From: an uncultured Bacteroidales bacterium | GTDB taxonomy: Bacteria > Bacteroidota > Bacteroidia > Bacteroidales > UBA932 | Length of the DNA stretch: 63,010 nucleotides | Assembly: GCA_949295645.1 (NCBI GenBank) | Contig: CASFLY010000100.1 | Coordinates: forward strand, 1-63,010 | Reading direction: 5' to 3' | In this document: positions 25,642-34,103 of the stretch, piece after piece | How positions within the stretch are numbered: the stretch's first letter is position 1 | Layout: each line of letters begins with the position of its first letter | Notes under the pieces: generated by a model | What the model was told of the DNA's origin: nothing | Databases searched by the model: none | What the model saw: the letters and a program-made list of their open reading frames with translations, nothing else | Made by a program: the position numbers and the translations under genes

Positions 25642-27744
25642 CTATCTGCCGAAATAGACCAGGAGTACGGAAATGTCCGCAGGCGAAACTCCCGAAATCC
25701 TCGATGCCTGGGCAATGGTCTTCGGCGAGTATTTTTTCAGTTTCTGCCGGCACTCTATCGAAAGACTCCGGACTTTGTCGAAATCAAAATTGTCCGGGAT
25801 CGTCAGGTTTTCCAGCCGCATGATCTTCTCCGCAAGCTTCCTCTCCCTTTCAATATATCCGGCATATTTTATGGCAATTTCCACCGCCTCCAAAATCTCA
25901 TTCCGGTGATTCTTCTTTAACGAAGAAGCCATACTCTCTGCAGAAAGACCTGCTACAGGATAGTCGGTATTTCCCTTTAGCATATAGACAGCATCCAAGA
26001 AAGAATTCACACTCCCCTCTGCACCGAAAGCAAGATTGTCCTTATAAGAACATACGGCAGAAAGCAAGGTCTTATATCCTGCACCGTCTTTCACGAACAG
26101 GCTTAAATCCAAATCGGTTTCGCGGTCGATGTCGATGGCTTTTTTCTCCAAAGTTCCACGTGGAACAAAATCCATCATATCGGAAAGCCTGACCTGCGGG
26201 CGTGATATCAGATCAGAATACCTCCTTTTGTTTTCGATGGGCGATGTTCCGGCCTTTTCCAAATAGGTATTTACGCATTCGGGTCTGGCACTGGCTTCTT
26301 CGAAGAAATCATGAATCCTGTCGACAGCATCGTACTTTCTCATCGTATATTCATATCTCGACTTATCGGCAATCCCCAAAGCATATCCGAGCGGTGTCAG
26401 TCTGAAATCCGCATTATCCTGTCTTAAAAGAATCCTGTATTCAGCCCGGGAAGTGAACATCCTGTACGGTTCATCGACACCTTTTGTGATGAGATCGTCT
26501 ATCAGCACACCTATATAAGCCTGGTCTCGTTTCAGGATAAAAGGATCCTTGCCGGCACATTTCAAATGGGCATTGATTCCTGCCACAAGTCCCTGTGCAG
26601 CCGCTTCTTCGTACCCTGTAGTTCCATTCACCTGGCCGGCGAGGAAAAGATTTTCTATAGTCTTCAACTCCAGTGTCGGCTTCAATTGTGTCGGATCGAA
26701 ATAGTCATACTCCACTGCGTATGCCGGACGATATATCTTAGCCGTCTCCAAACCTTCTATTTGATGCAGAGCATCAAGCTGCACCTGTAAAGGCAGCGAA
26801 GATGAGAATCCCTGGAGATAGTACTCATTGGTATTCCGTCCTTCCGGCTCGAGGAAAAGCTGATGCGAATCCTTGTCGGCGAAAGTCCTGATTTTATCTT
26901 CTATACTCGGGCAATATCTCGGACCTATTCCTGTAATCATACCGGAAAACAGCGGGGAATCCTTGAAACCCGACCTCAACGTTTCATGTACCTTTTCGTT
27001 CGTATGTACAATGAAGCACGGCATTTGGGGGGTTCCGTTCTGGGCCGTGGAGAGGAAAGGCAGATACGAAAACTTCTCTGGAACCTCATCACCCGTCTGC
27101 GGCACGAGCCGGGAAGTGTCGACTGAAGATATGTCGATTCTCGGAGGAGTGCCGGTTTTCATCCTTCCTGTTATAAGCCCCATCTCGACAAGACGGGCGG
27201 TCAGTCCGTATGACGACATCTCCCCTATCCTTCCGCCCTCGAATTCAGTCCTGCCAATGAAAAGTTTGCCGTCGAGGAAGGTTCCTGCTGTCAGGATAAC
27301 CGTCTGAGAATTGAAAATTGCCCCGGTTCTCGTACGACAGCCCGTAATTCTCGAACCACGGAAAAGAAAATCTACCGCCGTATCTTGGTAAATATCTAAT
27401 TTACAATTAGTTTCGAGTAATTTTCTCCAATTTTGGCTGTACACGTTCTTGTCGCATTGCGCGCGGGGACTCCACATCGCGGGACCCTTCGACCTGTTAA
27501 GCATACGAAACTGGAGCGTAGAAGCGTCGGTCACTATTCCCATATACCCCCCGAGAGCATCTATCTCTCTGACAATCTGGCCTTTTGCTATACCACCGAC
27601 AGCCGGATTGCAGGACATTTGTCCGAATTTGTTCATATCCATAGTGACGAGCAGGACAGATGAACCCATCCTCGAAGCCGCCATTGCCGCTTCGCACCCG
27701 GCGTGACCGCCACCTATTACTATTACATCGTAATTATTTTGCAT
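25642..27744 (-). CDS. mnmG: tRNA uridine 5-carboxymethylaminomethyl modification enzyme MnmG
   Basis: With MnmE, makes the cmnm5U34 modification of tRNA wobble uridine. The N-terminus [32 protein letters not shown] has the FAD-binding GxGxxG, and [24 protein letters not shown] is the GidA signature. [24 protein letters not shown] and [17 protein letters not shown] are further landmarks, with the C-terminal [20 protein letters not shown]. It is about 70 residues longer than the usual 620-630. The excess lies at about residues 525-615 ([20 protein letters not shown] through [20 protein letters not shown]), in the C-terminal helical domain that contacts MnmE and tRNA. A second parS-like site falls at the start of this insert. 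Confidence 0.95.
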   Translation of the reverse strand: MQNNYDVIVIGGGHAGCEAAMAASRMGSSVLLVTMDMNKFGQMSCNPAVGGIAKGQIVREIDALGGYMGIVTDASTLQFRMLNRSKGPAMWSPRAQCDKNVYSQNWRKLLETNCKLDIYQDTAVDFLFRGSRITGCRTRTGAIFNSQTVILTAGTFLDGKLFIGRTEFEGGRIGEMSSYGLTARLVEMGLITGRMKTGTPPRIDISSVDTSRLVPQTGDEVPEKFSYLPFLSTAQNGTPQMPCFIVHTNEKVHETLRSGFKDSPLFSGMITGIGPRYCPSIEDKIRTFADKDSHQLFLEPEGRNTNEYYLQGFSSSLPLQVQLDALHQIEGLETAKIYRPAYAVEYDYFDPTQLKPTLELKTIENLFLAGQVNGTTGYEEAAAQGLVAGINAHLKCAGKDPFILKRDQAYIGVLIDDLITKGVDEPYRMFTSRAEYRILLRQDNADFRLTPLGYALGIADKSRYEYTMRKYDAVDRIHDFFEEASARPECVNTYLEKAGTSPIENKRRYSDLISRPQVRLSDMMDFVPRGTLEKKAIDIDRETDLDLSLFVKDGAGYKTLLSAVCSYKDNLAFGAEGSVNSFLDAVYMLKGNTDYPVAGLSAESMASSLKKNHRNEILEAVEIAIKYAGYIERERKLAEKIMRLENLTIPDNFDFDKVRSLSIECRQKLKKYSPKTIAQASRISGVSPADISVLLVYFGR
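26152..26167. other. parS: Second parS-like site, inside mnmG
   Basis: AGTTCCACGTGGAACA differs from the 16-mer consensus only at the outermost base. It encodes the VPRGT segment of MnmG at the start of the inserted region, about 560 bp from the intergenic site. Confidence 0.65.
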
Positions 27745-27766
27745 ACACTCGCCGCTTATCCGTCGT

Positions 27767-28186
27767 CTACATCAGATCAAAAACCGAGAGATAGTAATTC
27801 TCCTTCGACCTCATCGTTCTGATCTCTTCTTCAGTGTGATCGTCGTATCCTATGAGATGCAGAATGCCATGAACGATGACCCTGTGAAGTTCATCCTCGA
27901 ACTCCGTACCGTATTCTATCGAATTTTCCCTGACAGAATCCACACTTATGAAAAGGTCGCCGGAAATCCTGCCGTTTTCCGAATAGTCGAAAGTGATGAT
28001 ATCGGTAAAATAGTCGTGCTGGAGAAATCTCTGGTTGATATCGAGAATATAATTGTCGGAACAGAAGATGACGGAAATGTCGCCGAGAGTGAAGATTTCG
28101 CTTTCGGCAACGAATCTCAGCCAGTTTCTGATCCTTATCCTGTTCTTCAGTCTGAAATCCGTATTCTCGAAATAATAAGATACCAT
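27767..28186 (-). CDS. ybeY: Endoribonuclease YbeY
   Basis: A zinc endoribonuclease needed for 16S rRNA 3'-end maturation and ribosome quality control. The zinc site is the HxxxHxxxxxH-type [19 protein letters not shown], with all three His. Upstream, [32 protein letters not shown] is the family pattern. The ATG at 28186 ([11 protein letters not shown]) is preferred to a TTG at 28213, because YbeY proteins begin at this FENTDF-like motif. Length of 139 residues is typical. It starts divergently from tonB across a 180-bp AT-rich gap and ends 22 bases before the mnmG start, so the two minus-strand genes are probably co-transcribed. Confidence 0.92.
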   Translation of the reverse strand: MVSYYFENTDFRLKNRIRIRNWLRFVAESEIFTLGDISVIFCSDNYILDINQRFLQHDYFTDIITFDYSENGRISGDLFISVDSVRENSIEYGTEFEDELHRVIVHGILHLIGYDDHTEEEIRTMRSKENYYLSVFDLM

Positions 28187-28275
28187 ATCCGGACAAATAT
28201 TTAATCGCGGCAAAATTAAAAACTGTTTTGAAAAATTTCAAAACGTCAAGGATAAAAACAAGAGCGCTAATTCAG

Positions 28276-28296
28276 ATATCCACAAAGTTATAAACA
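28276..28296. promoter_or_regulatory. Pair of DnaA-box-like nonamers upstream of tonB
   Basis: atatccaca (28276-28284) and ttataaaca (28288-28296) lie in the AT-rich gap between divergent ybeY and tonB. The second nonamer is identical to one in the larger cluster at 38944-38952. Two sites alone are weak evidence; they could serve local DnaA regulation or be a satellite of an origin. Confidence 0.35.
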
Positions 28297-28368
28297 AAAA
28301 ATTATGAAATAAGAATTATTCTTCATAACTTAGCGGGACTAAAACCGATTATCTAAAAACATCAATAA

Positions 28369-29061
28369 ATGGAAATCAAAAAGACTGAGAAGGCCAATCT
28401 TGAAAACAAGAAACTTCTATTCATTGAGATTGGAATGATCATCGCTTTAGCAGCTGTCTATATAGCTTTCGAGTGGCAGACAGAAGAGCAGCAGATCATC
28501 GAGCTCGAGGACACTACGCAAGTCATCGAGGTTGAGGAAGTAATCGCCACACAGCAGGATACCCCTCCGCCTCCTCCATCAGCACCTAAGATGCCAGTGC
28601 TTTCAGACCAGATCGACATCGTGGACGATGAAATCGTCGTGGACGACAACATGTTCCTGAATCTGGAAGATGACGTAAACATGGGCGTCGAGATTATGGA
28701 CTATGTAGAGAGTGTCGAAGAAGAAGTTATCGAAGAGGAAGCCATTCCGTTCCAGCTCGTTGAAGAGAAACCGTCATTTATGGGCGGAGATGCCAACGAG
28801 TTCTCGAAATGGGTGAACCAGAGATTGGTCTATCCGGAAATAGCCAAGGAAAACGGTGTACAGGGTCGTGTCACCCTCCAGTTCACCGTGGAATCAGACG
28901 GAAGGGTCACCAACGTGAAAGTCCTCCGCGGTGTAGACTCCTCGCTCGACCAGGAAGCCGTGAGGGTCGTTTCAAGCTCACCGAGATGGACTCCGGGAAA
29001 ACAGAGAGACCGCGCCGTCAGGGTAACCTACACGTTCCCGGTTATTTTCCAGCTCAGATAG
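28369..29061 (+). CDS. TonB-family energy transducer
   Basis: TonB proteins carry proton-motive force from ExbB/ExbD to outer-membrane receptors. Residues 1-22 are cytoplasmic, 20-40 form the membrane anchor (KKLLFIEIGMIIALAAVYIAF), then a Pro-rich acidic spacer (DTPPPPPSAPKMPV, residues 64-78) spans the periplasm. The C-terminal domain (about 150-230) has the TonB/TonB-C signature FSKWVNQRLVYPEIAKENGVQGRVTLQFTVESDGRVTNVKVLRGVDSSLDQEAVRVV with YTFPVIFQL at the end. The spacer is short and acidic compared with E. coli TonB. A strong terminator follows at 29084-29117. exbB and exbD are not adjacent, as is common in Bacteroidales with several TonB paralogues. Confidence 0.9.
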   Translation: MEIKKTEKANLENKKLLFIEIGMIIALAAVYIAFEWQTEEQQIIELEDTTQVIEVEEVIATQQDTPPPPPSAPKMPVLSDQIDIVDDEIVVDDNMFLNLEDDVNMGVEIMDYVESVEEEVIEEEAIPFQLVEEKPSFMGGDANEFSKWVNQRLVYPEIAKENGVQGRVTLQFTVESDGRVTNVKVLRGVDSSLDQEAVRVVSSSPRWTPGKQRDRAVRVTYTFPVIFQLR

Positions 29062-29083
29062 TCTGAGTCTCACAAAGTCTTAG

Positions 29084-29121
29084 GAAACCGGCCCGAAACG
29101 ACTTCGAGGCCGGTTTCTTTA
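29084..29121 (+). terminator. Rho-independent terminator after tonB
   Basis: A perfect 10-bp stem (gaaaccggcc at 29084-29093 with ggccggtttc at 29108-29117) and a T-rich tail follow the tonB stop by 22 bases. Confidence 0.85.
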
Positions 29122-29259
29122 TGTTTTCACGTTACTGACGCGACGTATCCGATGATGTGGAATAAACTGTCAACGGACAAAAACTCATGGAATTTTAAGG
29201 AGAATGTCCGTAAAAGAATTTTTTTACGAACTTTGCAGGAATAAGATTGACGGAAAGAA

Positions 29260-30435
29260 ATGGAAGAAAGAAAGGAAAAGGCGATATTCGTAGGTGTCAT
29301 AAAACAGGGAGATGACGAGAGGCAGATTATGGAATACCTCGACGAACTGGAATTCCTTGCGGAAACAGCAGGGGCTGAAGGAGTAAGAAAATTCATTCAA
29401 AAGGTAGACAAGCCGGACACACGAACATACATCAGAAGCGGAAAATTAGAGGAAATCAAGGGATTCATAGCCGAAAATGAAATAGATCTCGTCATTTTCG
29501 ACGACGAACTCACGCCTACCCAGCTGAGAAACATCGAACGCGAACTTGAAATAAGGATACTCGACCGCACGAACCTGATACTCGACATTTTTGCACAAAG
29601 GGCTAAGACGGCGTACGCAAAGACACAGGTCGAACTTGCTCAGTACCAGTATCTGCTTCCGCGTCTGACCCGAATGTGGACACACCTCGAAAGGCAGAAA
29701 GGCGGTATCGGAATGAGAGGGCCGGGCGAGACACAGATAGAGACCGACCGGCGTATCATTCAGGACAAGATATCAAAACTGAAGGAACAGTTGAAAAAAA
29801 TAGACAAACAGATGGCTTCGCAAAGAGGAAACAGAGGCTCTTTAGTGCGCATATCGCTTGTAGGCTACACAAATGTGGGAAAAAGCACCCTTATGAACCT
29901 GCTTGCGAAAAGCGATGTGTTCGCCGAGAACAAACTGTTCGCCACACTTGACACTACAGTCAGGAAAGTGGTAATAGAAAACGTGCCTTTCCTGCTCAGC
30001 GACACCGTAGGATTTATCAGAAAACTCCCTACACAGCTCGTGGAAGCGTTCAAAAGCACATTGGACGAAGTGCGGGAAGCTGACATACTCATGCACGTGG
30101 TGGACATCTCGCATCCTAATTTCGAAGACCACATCAGAGTGGTGGAGGAAACCCTTAAGGACATAAACGCCATAAACAAGCCGATTTTCGTCGTTTTCAA
30201 TAAAATAGATGCCTACAGATACGAAGAGTACGACGAGTTCTCTTTAGAGCCTAAAAAGGCCGTAAACTACACGTTGGAAGAATTCAAGAACAGCTGGATT
30301 GCAAAGGAAAACACTCCCTGCATCTTCATCTCGGCAAAAAACAGGATCGGCATAGACAAGCTCCGTGCCGACCTCTATAAAATGGTAGCCGAAATCCACG
30401 CCGGCCGCTACCCTTTCGACAATTTCCTGTGGTAA
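29260..30435 (+). CDS. hflX: GTPase HflX, ribosome-associated
   Basis: A translational GTPase-family protein that splits stalled or heat-damaged 70S ribosomes. Residues 1-180 form the HflX N-terminal domain with QLRNIERELEIRILDRTNLILDIFAQRAKTAYAKTQVELAQYQYLLPRL and the glycine-rich GGIGMRGPGETQIETDRR. The G domain has G1 GYTNVGKST, G2-type FATLDTT, G3 DTVGFIRKLP and G4 NKID. Length of 391 residues is normal. The ORF ends DNFLW-stop, and this 3' end is duplicated at 31804-31821 beyond the inserted ATPase gene. The start at 29260 directly follows a gtacgaactttgcagg-like promoter region. Confidence 0.95.
   Translation: MEERKEKAIFVGVIKQGDDERQIMEYLDELEFLAETAGAEGVRKFIQKVDKPDTRTYIRSGKLEEIKGFIAENEIDLVIFDDELTPTQLRNIERELEIRILDRTNLILDIFAQRAKTAYAKTQVELAQYQYLLPRLTRMWTHLERQKGGIGMRGPGETQIETDRRIIQDKISKLKEQLKKIDKQMASQRGNRGSLVRISLVGYTNVGKSTLMNLLAKSDVFAENKLFATLDTTVRKVVIENVPFLLSDTVGFIRKLPTQLVEAFKSTLDEVREADILMHVVDISHPNFEDHIRVVEETLKDINAINKPIFVVFNKIDAYRYEEYDEFSLEPKKAVNYTLEEFKNSWIAKENTPCIFISAKNRIGIDKLRADLYKMVAEIHAGRYPFDNFLW
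30418..30435 (+). repeat. hflX 3' end, left copy of a direct repeat
   Basis: gacaatttcctgtggtaa encodes the final DNFLW-stop of HflX. A copy with one synonymous change recurs at 31804-31821, on the other side of the ATPase gene, as expected for an element that inserted at the 3' end of a gene and rebuilt it. Confidence 0.6.
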
Positions 30436-30436
30436 T

Positions 30437-30505
30437 AACTGAAGTAAAAATAAGATTTTTAGGTTATATCCGAAAAAATATCTTATTTTTACAAAAATTT
30501 CAGTT
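30437..30505. repeat. Long AT-rich inverted repeat before the ATPase gene
   Basis: Arms aactgaa+gtaaaaataagat (30437-30456) and atcttatttttac...ttcagtt (30480-30505) pair over 13 and 7 bases, separated by a 23-base loop and a small asymmetric bulge. The right arm ends at the ATG of the ATPase gene (30506). It could be the hflX terminator, a control site for the ATPase gene, or the end of an inserted element. Confidence 0.6.
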
Positions 30506-31777
30506 ATGGACGAAAAACTTAAAATACTAAAGAAATATAATCATTGGGACTCTGAAAAGTTAGATTTCGGATTTCCAAGACCGGAATACACTGAAACAAT
30601 CAAAGACTATATCGGAAACAGATTGGTAAAAGTATTGACCGGACAACGCCGGACGGGAAAAAGCTACATAATGCGGCAAATAGCAAAGGCTTTGATTTGC
30701 AACGGCATCAATCCCCATAATATCATTTTTATAAATCGGGAACTGACGGATTTCGAATTTCTAAAGACTCATAAAGACTTGGAAGAACTCGTCAGGATGT
30801 ATCTTAATGAATATGCACCAGAAGGAAAAGTTTTCATATTCATTGATGAAATACAGCTTATAGAAGAATGGGAAAAGACTGTAAACTCCTATTCACAAGA
30901 CTATACTACAGAATACGAAGTGTTCATAAGCGGATCAAATTCCAAAATGTTGTCAGGTGAACTGGCCACACTTCTGTCAGGAAGATATATAGAGTTTAAC
31001 ATATATCCTTTAAGCTATACGGAATACACAAAATTGACTCAATCCGAACAAAAAAAGGAAAGTTTCCTCAACTATATGAATACGGGAGGACTGCCGGAAT
31101 TGTTTTCCCTACCGGACAAACAGGAAATACGCAGAAATTACATGTCGTCAATAAAAGATTCCATCTTGCTTAAAGACATTATACAAAGATACAAGATCCG
31201 AGACCCGAAACTGCTTGATGACATATTTTCGTTCCTTGTAAACAATGCCTCAAATCTGATTTCAGTAAACAGCATTGTAAACTGGTTTAAAGGGAAAAAA
31301 CGCAAGACAAGTTACGACGCCGTAGCAGCATATATAGGGTATATCGAAGAAGCCTTTCTTATACACAGATGCAACAGATACGACTTAAAAGGAAAGGAAA
31401 TTCTGGAAGGAAATGCCAAATTCTATATAAATGACCTTTCATACAAAAATTTTCTATATGCCGGATTCGCCTACGGCATAGGCTACAAATTAGAAAACCT
31501 GATATACCTTGAACTCAAAAGGAAAGGATATGATGTCTACACCGGGTGTCAGACAGGGAAAGAAATTGATTTTGTAGCCCAAAAGAATGACCGCAGGATA
31601 TACCTGCAAAGTACATTTTCTTTGACAGACGAACAAACTGCAAGGAGGGAATATGCCGCATTGGAAACAATAAGAGACAACTACGAAAAAATAGTTGTCT
31701 CTCTCGATGACTTTACACTGCCGTCAAACAACGGCATCCACCATTGCCGCGCGTGGAAACTACACAATATGTTATAG
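30506..31777 (+). CDS. AAA (DUF4143) ATPase of accessory origin
   Basis: A 423-residue P-loop ATPase of the AAA_14/DUF4143 type, common in Bacteroidales accessory DNA and of unsettled function. Walker A is GQRRTGKS near residue 47, Walker B is VFIFIDEIQLIEEWE near 110, and the sensor-like SGSNSKMLSGELATLLSGRYIEFNIYPLSYTEY follows. The C-terminal DUF4143 part contains FYINDLSYKNFLYAGFAYGIGYKLENLIYLELKRKGYDVYTGCQTGKEIDFVAQKNDR, a PD-(D/E)xK-like core (E..EIDFV). The base composition is clearly AT-richer than in hflX and in the genes to the right. It lies between two copies of the hflX 3' end, so it was probably inserted there. No antitoxin, integrase or transposase is adjacent. Confidence 0.85.
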   Translation: MDEKLKILKKYNHWDSEKLDFGFPRPEYTETIKDYIGNRLVKVLTGQRRTGKSYIMRQIAKALICNGINPHNIIFINRELTDFEFLKTHKDLEELVRMYLNEYAPEGKVFIFIDEIQLIEEWEKTVNSYSQDYTTEYEVFISGSNSKMLSGELATLLSGRYIEFNIYPLSYTEYTKLTQSEQKKESFLNYMNTGGLPELFSLPDKQEIRRNYMSSIKDSILLKDIIQRYKIRDPKLLDDIFSFLVNNASNLISVNSIVNWFKGKKRKTSYDAVAAYIGYIEEAFLIHRCNRYDLKGKEILEGNAKFYINDLSYKNFLYAGFAYGIGYKLENLIYLELKRKGYDVYTGCQTGKEIDFVAQKNDRRIYLQSTFSLTDEQTARREYAALETIRDNYEKIVVSLDDFTLPSNNGIHHCRAWKLHNML

Positions 31778-31803
31778 CGTGGTCAAATAAGCCCCCCTCT
31801 TTA

Positions 31804-31821
31804 GACAATTTTCTGTGGTAA
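31804..31821 (+). repeat. hflX 3' end, right copy of a direct repeat
   Basis: gacaattttctgtggtaa matches the hflX end at 30418-30435 in 17 of 18 bases and still spells DNFLW-stop. It follows the ATPase gene by 27 bases and has no gene of its own, so it marks the right border of the insertion. Confidence 0.6.
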
Positions 31822-31827
31822 AACGGA

Positions 31828-32982
31828 TTACAGTCTTTGATAGCTGATTTCGTACATACGTGAGACCTGTCCGTCAGGATAGGTCTTGCCCCTTTTTTCA
31901 GTAGCGTTTCTTACGAAATCAAAATAATACACAGTACCGTCGATAACCTCGGTACGGCCGTCATAGTCGATTTCGTAAGTATAACTCGTTATAATTTCCG
32001 TTCTGTACTTGGGCGCCGTTATGGTTATTTTTACCGGAAGGCCAGCATCATTGAACTCGAATGCAGCCTCTGCCTGGTCATTGTCGATTTGTATGTCGTA
32101 ATTAATGACTTTATCTGTCTGTCCTTCAGTCACTCTGTCACAATAAAAATCCTGCCACGGCTCCGATACTTCATAGAATGAGCCGTATCCCAAATTTCCC
32201 GACCTCTTGTCGGCTATTCCAAGACGCGCCGGGCCATCGGACAGAAGTCCGCTGTCATAAGAATAGCAGAGATAGTCGTTAAGGTCGAGATTGGCATTGT
32301 TAGGATAATCAGTGTAATTGTAATGATAGGTTTCTGTCCTGTCTATAATATCATCTTCGTTATAAATACCGTCAGCATTCAAATCTTCCCCTTCCATATG
32401 TTGATAGCTATTGACAGTAACCAAATTACCGTCTTCCCACACATAATCCACTCTATATTCCGAATTTTCTTCCTTTGCGGATTCAGAGATGAGATAACCT
32501 TCGGAATTATATTTCACCTCACAGTTCATATCGGATTGTCCATCCTGGACATCGATTTCTATAATACTGCCATTGACCCTGTTTTCAGAATCAAGCTGAT
32601 ATATCCACCTGTATTGCTCCTGACCCTCATAGGTGAAAATCCTGTTGACAGAGCCGGAAGCGTATTCCCAAATGACAGTCCCTTCATCTTCACCGTCAGC
32701 GCTTAAATTTTCGGAAACCGGCATATATTTTCCGAAAATATCGATGAAATCATACTCATAAGTAAACAGGACAGACATTCCTTCTTCATCTGTAAGACGG
32801 ACAGATTTGACAAGGTACGCTTCTTCCGAGCCGTCTCCGCCTTCTTCATCGGAGCCGTCCCCCGGCTTTTCCTCGTCCATATTTTCTTCTTTATCGGTCT
32901 CGGGGTCAGACAACCCTTCCAGCAAACCGTCACAGGCTGTAAAAAGCATAAAAACAGGAATAAAAAGCAATAATTTTTTCAT
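31828..32982 (-). CDS. DUF4595-like lipoprotein with beta repeats
   Basis: A 384-residue lipoprotein (signal MKKLLLFIPVFMLFTAC, lipid Cys at residue 17), followed by an acidic Asp/Glu/Gly-rich linker and a beta-rich body of repeated strand pairs such as YEYDFIDIFGK, NCEVKYNSEGYLISE, RVDYVWEDGNLVTVNSY and AFEFNDAGLPVKITI. This is the DUF4595 / YD-repeat-like pattern of Bacteroidales surface lipoproteins whose partner is unknown. The start is fixed by the signal peptide at 32982; a longer frame to 33138 only translates the tandem repeats upstream. It ends close to the border of the ATPase insertion. Confidence 0.72.
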   Translation of the reverse strand: MKKLLLFIPVFMLFTACDGLLEGLSDPETDKEENMDEEKPGDGSDEEGGDGSEEAYLVKSVRLTDEEGMSVLFTYEYDFIDIFGKYMPVSENLSADGEDEGTVIWEYASGSVNRIFTYEGQEQYRWIYQLDSENRVNGSIIEIDVQDGQSDMNCEVKYNSEGYLISESAKEENSEYRVDYVWEDGNLVTVNSYQHMEGEDLNADGIYNEDDIIDRTETYHYNYTDYPNNANLDLNDYLCYSYDSGLLSDGPARLGIADKRSGNLGYGSFYEVSEPWQDFYCDRVTEGQTDKVINYDIQIDNDQAEAAFEFNDAGLPVKITITAPKYRTEIITSYTYEIDYDGRTEVIDGTVYYFDFVRNATEKRGKTYPDGQVSRMYEISYQRL

Positions 32983-33006
32983 GTTTATAATTTCTTTAAT
33001 ATTAAC

Positions 33007-33034
33007 AGATTTCTCGACTTCGCTCGAAATGACA
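33007..33034 (+). repeat. Interspersed short repeat leading a tandem array
   Basis: Contains tctcgacttcgctcgaaatg, a variant of the dispersed repeat with core TCGACTTCGCTCGGGATGAC. It abuts the 26-bp tandem array that follows, which probably arose from it. Confidence 0.5.
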
Positions 33035-33180
33035 CAAGGGGAATTCGCTCGAATCGACACTGAGGGAAGCTTGCTCGAATCGACACTGAGGGAAGTTTGC
33101 CCGAATTGACACTGAGGGAAGCTTGCTCGAAATGACACAAGAGAAGTTCGCTCGAAATGACAACTGAGGGAGGCTCGTTC
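33026..33180 (+). repeat. Six-unit 26-bp tandem array
   Basis: Six head-to-tail units start at 33026, 33051, 33077, 33103, 33129 and 33154, with lengths 25, 26, 26, 26, 25 and 27. The core is gaatcgacactgagggaagc, followed by ttgctc. There are no spacers. The gap 32983-33317 between the lipoprotein gene and frdB holds only this array, the short repeat at its left and a terminator at its right. Because the unit is not a multiple of three, it does not encode a repeat protein. Confidence 0.85.
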
Positions 33181-33191
33181 GAATTGAAAAA

Positions 33192-33238
33192 AAATGACAC
33201 AAAAAGTCTGTCCCGCAATATAAAATGCAGGACAGACT
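33192..33238 (-). terminator. Rho-independent terminator for frdA-frdB
   Basis: On the minus strand, a 9-bp stem (agtctgtcc at 33205-33213 with ggacagact at 33230-33238) is followed by TTTTT and a second T-run ending near 33187. It lies 80 bases past the frdB stop. Confidence 0.75.
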
Positions 33239-33317
33239 CAAAGATATCATAGAAGTTCAACTGAGTTCGAATAGTCAACAGTCTCCCCCCCCCACGAATA
33301 TTTCAGCGAAAGAGGCA

Positions 33318-34097
33318 TCAGTCCTTGAACTTAGCGCAGAGGAATTCGCGGTTCAGGCGGGCGATATGCGAAACTGTCACGTGCTTAGGACACTCCATTT
33401 CACAGGCGCGGGTATTTGTGCAGGAACCGAAGCCGAGTTCGTCCATTTTGGCCACCATAGCCTTTGCCCTCTTTGCTCCTTCGATCTTGCCCTGAGGCAG
33501 AAGGGCGAGCGAACTTACACGCGCTGCCACGAACAGCATTGCCGAACCGTTCTTGCAGGTAGCCACACAGGCACCGCAGCCGATGCAGGCAGCCCCGTCC
33601 ATACTTTCTTCAGCTGTCTCATGCGAAATAAGGATGGCATTTCCGTCCGGAACACCGCCCGTACCCACTGAAATGAACCCGCCTGCCTGGAGTATTTTGT
33701 CGAAAGCCTTGCGGTCCACAACAAGATCCTTGATAACAGGAAAACCCTTGCTTCTCCAAGGCTCGACAGTGATTGTATCCCCGTCCTTGAATTTGCGCAT
33801 ATGCAACTGGCAGGTAGTCACCTCGTCGTCAGGTCCGTGTGCACGGCCGTTTATGTAAAGCGAGCAGGCACCGCATATACCTTCACGGCAGTCATGGTCG
33901 AAAGAAACCGGACCGCTGCTCTGGCACCCCCTCTCGACAGCTACCGGATCCATACCCTCGTGTATCAACTGCTCGTTCAGAATATCGAGCATCTCGAGGA
34001 AAGAGCTGTCCGGAGATATATTCTTGACCTGATAGGTCTCAAAATGTCCTTTGGACCTGGCGTTTTTCTGACGCCATATTTTTAGTGTAAAATCCAT
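33318..34097 (-). CDS. frdB: Fumarate reductase/succinate dehydrogenase iron-sulfur subunit
   Basis: Transfers electrons between the flavoprotein FrdA and the quinone side in fumarate respiration or succinate oxidation. A 2Fe-2S ferredoxin-type domain carries [23 protein letters not shown] (Cys motif CREGICGAC plus a later Cys). The second half has [17 protein letters not shown] and [21 protein letters not shown] for the 4Fe-4S and 3Fe-4S clusters. Length of 259 residues is normal. It follows frdA after 6 bases on the same strand. The membrane cytochrome b subunit gene is not next to the pair. Confidence 0.93.
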   Translation of the reverse strand: MDFTLKIWRQKNARSKGHFETYQVKNISPDSSFLEMLDILNEQLIHEGMDPVAVERGCQSSGPVSFDHDCREGICGACSLYINGRAHGPDDEVTTCQLHMRKFKDGDTITVEPWRSKGFPVIKDLVVDRKAFDKILQAGGFISVGTGGVPDGNAILISHETAEESMDGAACIGCGACVATCKNGSAMLFVAARVSSLALLPQGKIEGAKRAKAMVAKMDELGFGSCTNTRACEMECPKHVTVSHIARLNREFLCAKFKD

Positions 34098-34103
34098 TTC
34101 AAA

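Noticed and set aside
33026..33180. CRISPR array
   Set aside because: The units are directly adjacent with no unique spacers, and no cas genes are near.
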